Part shown: positions 62,014 to 64,000 of the stretch, in pieces | How the letters are laid out: every line of letters starts with the position of its first letter | Numbering within the stretch: the stretch's first letter is position 1 | From: S015-6 sp964479535 | GTDB taxonomy: Bacteria; Desulfobacterota; DSWW01 | Assembly: GCA_964479535.1 (NCBI GenBank) | Contig: CAYZMM010000003.1 | Coordinates: forward strand, 1 to 64,000 | Direction of reading: 5' to 3' | DNA: 64,000 nt | The notes under the pieces: generated by a model | Seen by the model: only the letters and a program-made list of their open reading frames with translations | Databases searched by the model: none | What the model was told of the DNA's origin: nothing | Program-made: the position numbers and the translations under genes

Positions 62014-64000
62014 GTGGAGAAGCGATCCATTCTGGTGGAAGGAAGGAACTGCTGGACAAGGCGCCGTGCCGACCGCGTCTCCTTCCTGATCGATGGGGCG
62101 GCCTACTACAGAGCCTTCGTGTCAGCGGTCGAACAGGCGCAGAGATCGATCCTCATCGTGGGGTGGGACCTGGACAGCAGGATCGACCTTCTTCGGGACG
62201 GGGCCGATGGCCGCTCCCCGCTACGGCTGGGCGACTTCCTCAACCGGGTGGTCGCAGACAGGAAGGAGCTGCGGGCGCACGTCCTGGTGTGGGATTTCGC
62301 GCTCCTCTTCGCCCTGGAGAGGGAGCCCCATCTCCTGTTCAAAACGGGGTGGAACCGGCACCGCCGGATTCGCTTTCACATGGACGGGGAGCATCCCCTG
62401 GGCGCCTCCCACCACCAGAAGATCGTGGTGGTGGACGACAAGGTCGCTTTCTCCGGGGGCATGGACCTGACCAAGGTCCGCTGGGACGCGTCGGAGCACC
62501 GGCCCGGGGATCCGAGAAGAAAGGATCCCCTGGGCCAGTCTTACGGGCCTTATCACGATGTGCAGATGGCGGTGGACGGCGAGGCCGCCCGGAGCCTGGG
62601 CGACCTGGCGCGGGACCGCTGGCACCGGGCGACGGGCGGCAAGGTGCCTCCGCCGAAGGAGTCGGCAGGAGATCCCTGGCCGGCGGGCCTGCGGCCCGAC
62701 CTGGAATCCGTGGAGGTGGCCCTTGCACGGACCGAGGCCGCGTACAAGGGGCGGGAGGCGGTTCGGGAGGTGGAGAACCTCTACCGGGACGGCATAGCCG
62801 CGGCCCGGAAGTGGATCTATATAGAGAACCAGTACCTGACGGCGAAGGTGGTGGAAGAGTCCCTTGCCTCGAGGCTCGCGGAGGACGACGGGCCGGAGAT
62901 CCTCGTGGTGCAGCCTCGGCGATGCTCGGGTTGGCTCCAGGAAACCGTCATGGGCAACCTCCGCGACGCCGTGCTTCACCAACTCCGCGAAGCGGACCGG
63001 CACGGCCGCCTCCGGGTGTACTACCCCCGCGCCTCCCCGTCCGACGAGGACACGGTGATGGTGCACGCCAAGGTCATGGTCGTGGACGACTGGCTGGTGC
63101 GGGTCGGGTCGGCGAATCTGAGCAATCGATCCATGGGCCTCGACTCGGAGTGCGATCTGGCCGTCGAGTCGGCCGGACAGGAAAGGGTGGAGCAAGCCGT
63201 AGCCCGGTTCCGAAACCGGCTGCTCGCAGAGCACCTGGGAGCCACGACCGACGAGGTAGCGGAGGCGGTCAGGTCGGGCGGCTCCCTGATCCGTGCCGTG
63301 GAAACGCTCCAGGGAAGGGAACACTCCCTGGTCCCCCTGCCGGCGGGAGACTCCGATTGGATCGAGGCCTTTTCTACAGGATCCGAACTGCTGGATCCTG
63401 AGCGCCCCATGGAGCTGGACCACGTGATCGACGAATTCGTGCAGGAGGAAGAAGAGACGAAAGGGTGGGGCCGCCTCAAGCTGGCTCTCCTGGTCTGCCT
63501 GGTGGTCGGGCTGGCGCTCCTCTGGCGGTTCGGCCCCCTGGGCGAACTGCTCAGCGAGGAGACGGCGGTCGCGCTCGCACACAAGGTCGCTCAGGGCCCG
63601 GCGCCTGCGGGATACGTGATCCTCGCCTTCGTGGCGGGCGGCCTCATCGTCCTTCCGGTGACCGCCCTGATTGCCGCCACGGCGGCCGTCTTCGACCCTT
63701 TGACCGCCTTCCTGTACGCCCTGGCAGGCAGCATGGCAAGCGCAGCCGTGAGCTACGGGATGGGCAGTGTGCTGGGACGCGATCTGGTGCGCCGCATTGC
63801 GGGTAGGCGGCTGAACAGGCTGAGCAGACGGCTGGCGAAGAGGGGGTTCGTCTCCGTGTTCCTGGTGCGCATGGTCCCGGTGGCGCCTTTCACCGCGGTG
63901 AACCTGGTGGCCGGCGCATCCCACATCCGATTCAGGGACTTCCTCTTCGGCACGCTGGCCGGCATGTGCCCGGGCATCTTCGGTGTTACGCTCCTCACGG
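62014..64000 (+). CDS. Phospholipase D-like/VTT-domain fusion (partial, runs off the window)
   Basis: From a GTG at 62014 (GGAG 8 bp upstream) an unbroken frame reaches the window end. The first 450 residues are a phospholipase D/cardiolipin synthase-type domain with two HKD motifs: HHQKIVVVDDKVAFSGGMDL and HAKVMVVDDWLVRVGSANLS. The following part has hydrophobic helices and the VTT (DedA/SNARE-associated) signature (GLIVLPVTALIAATAAVFDP, FLVRMVPVAPFTAVNLVAGA). It probably remodels membrane phospholipids. It starts 58 bp after ftsH and likely shares its promoter. The C-terminus is missing here. Confidence 0.88.
   Translation, partial: MEKRSILVEGRNCWTRRRADRVSFLIDGAAYYRAFVSAVEQAQRSILIVGWDLDSRIDLLRDGADGRSPLRLGDFLNRVVADRKELRAHVLVWDFALLFALEREPHLLFKTGWNRHRRIRFHMDGEHPLGASHHQKIVVVDDKVAFSGGMDLTKVRWDASEHRPGDPRRKDPLGQSYGPYHDVQMAVDGEAARSLGDLARDRWHRATGGKVPPPKESAGDPWPAGLRPDLESVEVALARTEAAYKGREAVREVENLYRDGIAAARKWIYIENQYLTAKVVEESLASRLAEDDGPEILVVQPRRCSGWLQETVMGNLRDAVLHQLREADRHGRLRVYYPRASPSDEDTVMVHAKVMVVDDWLVRVGSANLSNRSMGLDSECDLAVESAGQERVEQAVARFRNRLLAEHLGATTDEVAEAVRSGGSLIRAVETLQGREHSLVPLPAGDSDWIEAFSTGSELLDPERPMELDHVIDEFVQEEEETKGWGRLKLALLVCLVVGLALLWRFGPLGELLSEETAVALAHKVAQGPAPAGYVILAFVAGGLIVLPVTALIAATAAVFDPLTAFLYALAGSMASAAVSYGMGSVLGRDLVRRIAGRRLNRLSRRLAKRGFVSVFLVRMVPVAPFTAVNLVAGASHIRFRDFLFGTLAGMCPGIFGVTLLT

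Noticed and set aside
1..64000. CRISPR arrays, complete insertion sequences, phage genes, replication origin
   Set aside because: No regularly spaced direct repeats, transposase, integrase or DnaA-box cluster was recognised; the repeats found are isolated palindromes.

Overview
This window is a GC-rich bacterial chromosome segment. A deltaproteobacterial (Desulfobacterota/Myxococcota-like) host is my best guess. The clues are non-pyrrolysine MttB methyltransferases with a corrinoid protein, a quinol-type nitric oxide reductase, cysteine-rich lipoproteins whose lipobox is followed by an acidic run, a GspC homologue, and very heavy use of sigma-54 promoters. No rRNA or other lineage marker is present, so this is inference.

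Layout. 1-6.9 kb: an acyl-CoA synthetase/class II aldolase pair, a MarR regulator, two MttB-family methyltransferases, a small XRE regulator and a corrinoid protein, which together form a one-carbon (methylamine or betaine type) methyl-transfer locus. 7-9.3 kb: type II NADH dehydrogenase, tRNA-Leu(CAA), and a Phd/RelE toxin-antitoxin pair whose toxin is frameshifted at a C tract. 9.4-17.9 kb: a secreted Cys-rich protein, OsmC, and a minus-strand group made of qNor, a FAD oxidoreductase, a membrane polyferredoxin, an exported protein and a Rid protein. 18-34 kb: MBL hydrolase, DksA-BON fusion, baeRF protein, lipoamide-dehydrogenase-like enzyme with a coiled-coil protein, PEP synthase, dnaK-grpE-dnaJ-cbpM, a Yip1/PRPP synthetase/PEBP operon, and DJ-1 with an AmrS-type radical SAM enzyme. 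34-43 kb: TrkA/TrkH, sulfur handling (MBL-rhodanese plus two YeeE halves), a Tat-exported DUF362 protein and a Cys-rich lipoprotein. 43-49 kb: an Omp85-type barrel, more lipoproteins, and the retropepsin-like / inactive-transglutaminase-7TM / RimK-like trio. 49-64 kb: OtsA, an orphan GspC with a pseudo-receiver, a sigma-54 activator, a TreT-type glycosyltransferase, a TrkA-C membrane protein, GalT-like and BON proteins, FtsH, and a phospholipase D-VTT fusion running off the end.

The most striking feature is regulatory. From 10.1 kb to 59.9 kb I find 17 intergenic sites with exact sigma-54 geometry (GG-N10-GC). Seven of them match TGGCAC-N5-TTGC perfectly. Each sits in the right orientation upstream of a gene or operon that looks like stress protection: proteostasis, trehalose, PEP and PRPP metabolism, ion homeostasis, and envelope lipoproteins. 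Upstream of or between these promoters lies a second, previously unlabelled motif, the 17-bp dyad TGTGC-N7-GCACA, in about 15 places. This motif also overlaps the likely promoter of the only sigma-54 activator gene in the window (52286-53656), whose receiver domain lacks the phosphorylatable Asp. I interpret the region as a sigma-54 stress-survival regulon controlled by this unusual activator. The sequence shows the motifs directly; the activator-site pairing is inference.

The window also carries a dispersed palindromic repeat family with the core GGGGACGTTG (four copies, one a perfect 61-bp palindrome that supplies the cbpM stop codon), a MITE-like element at 59.6 kb, a 25-bp repeat pair, and two apparent frameshifts.
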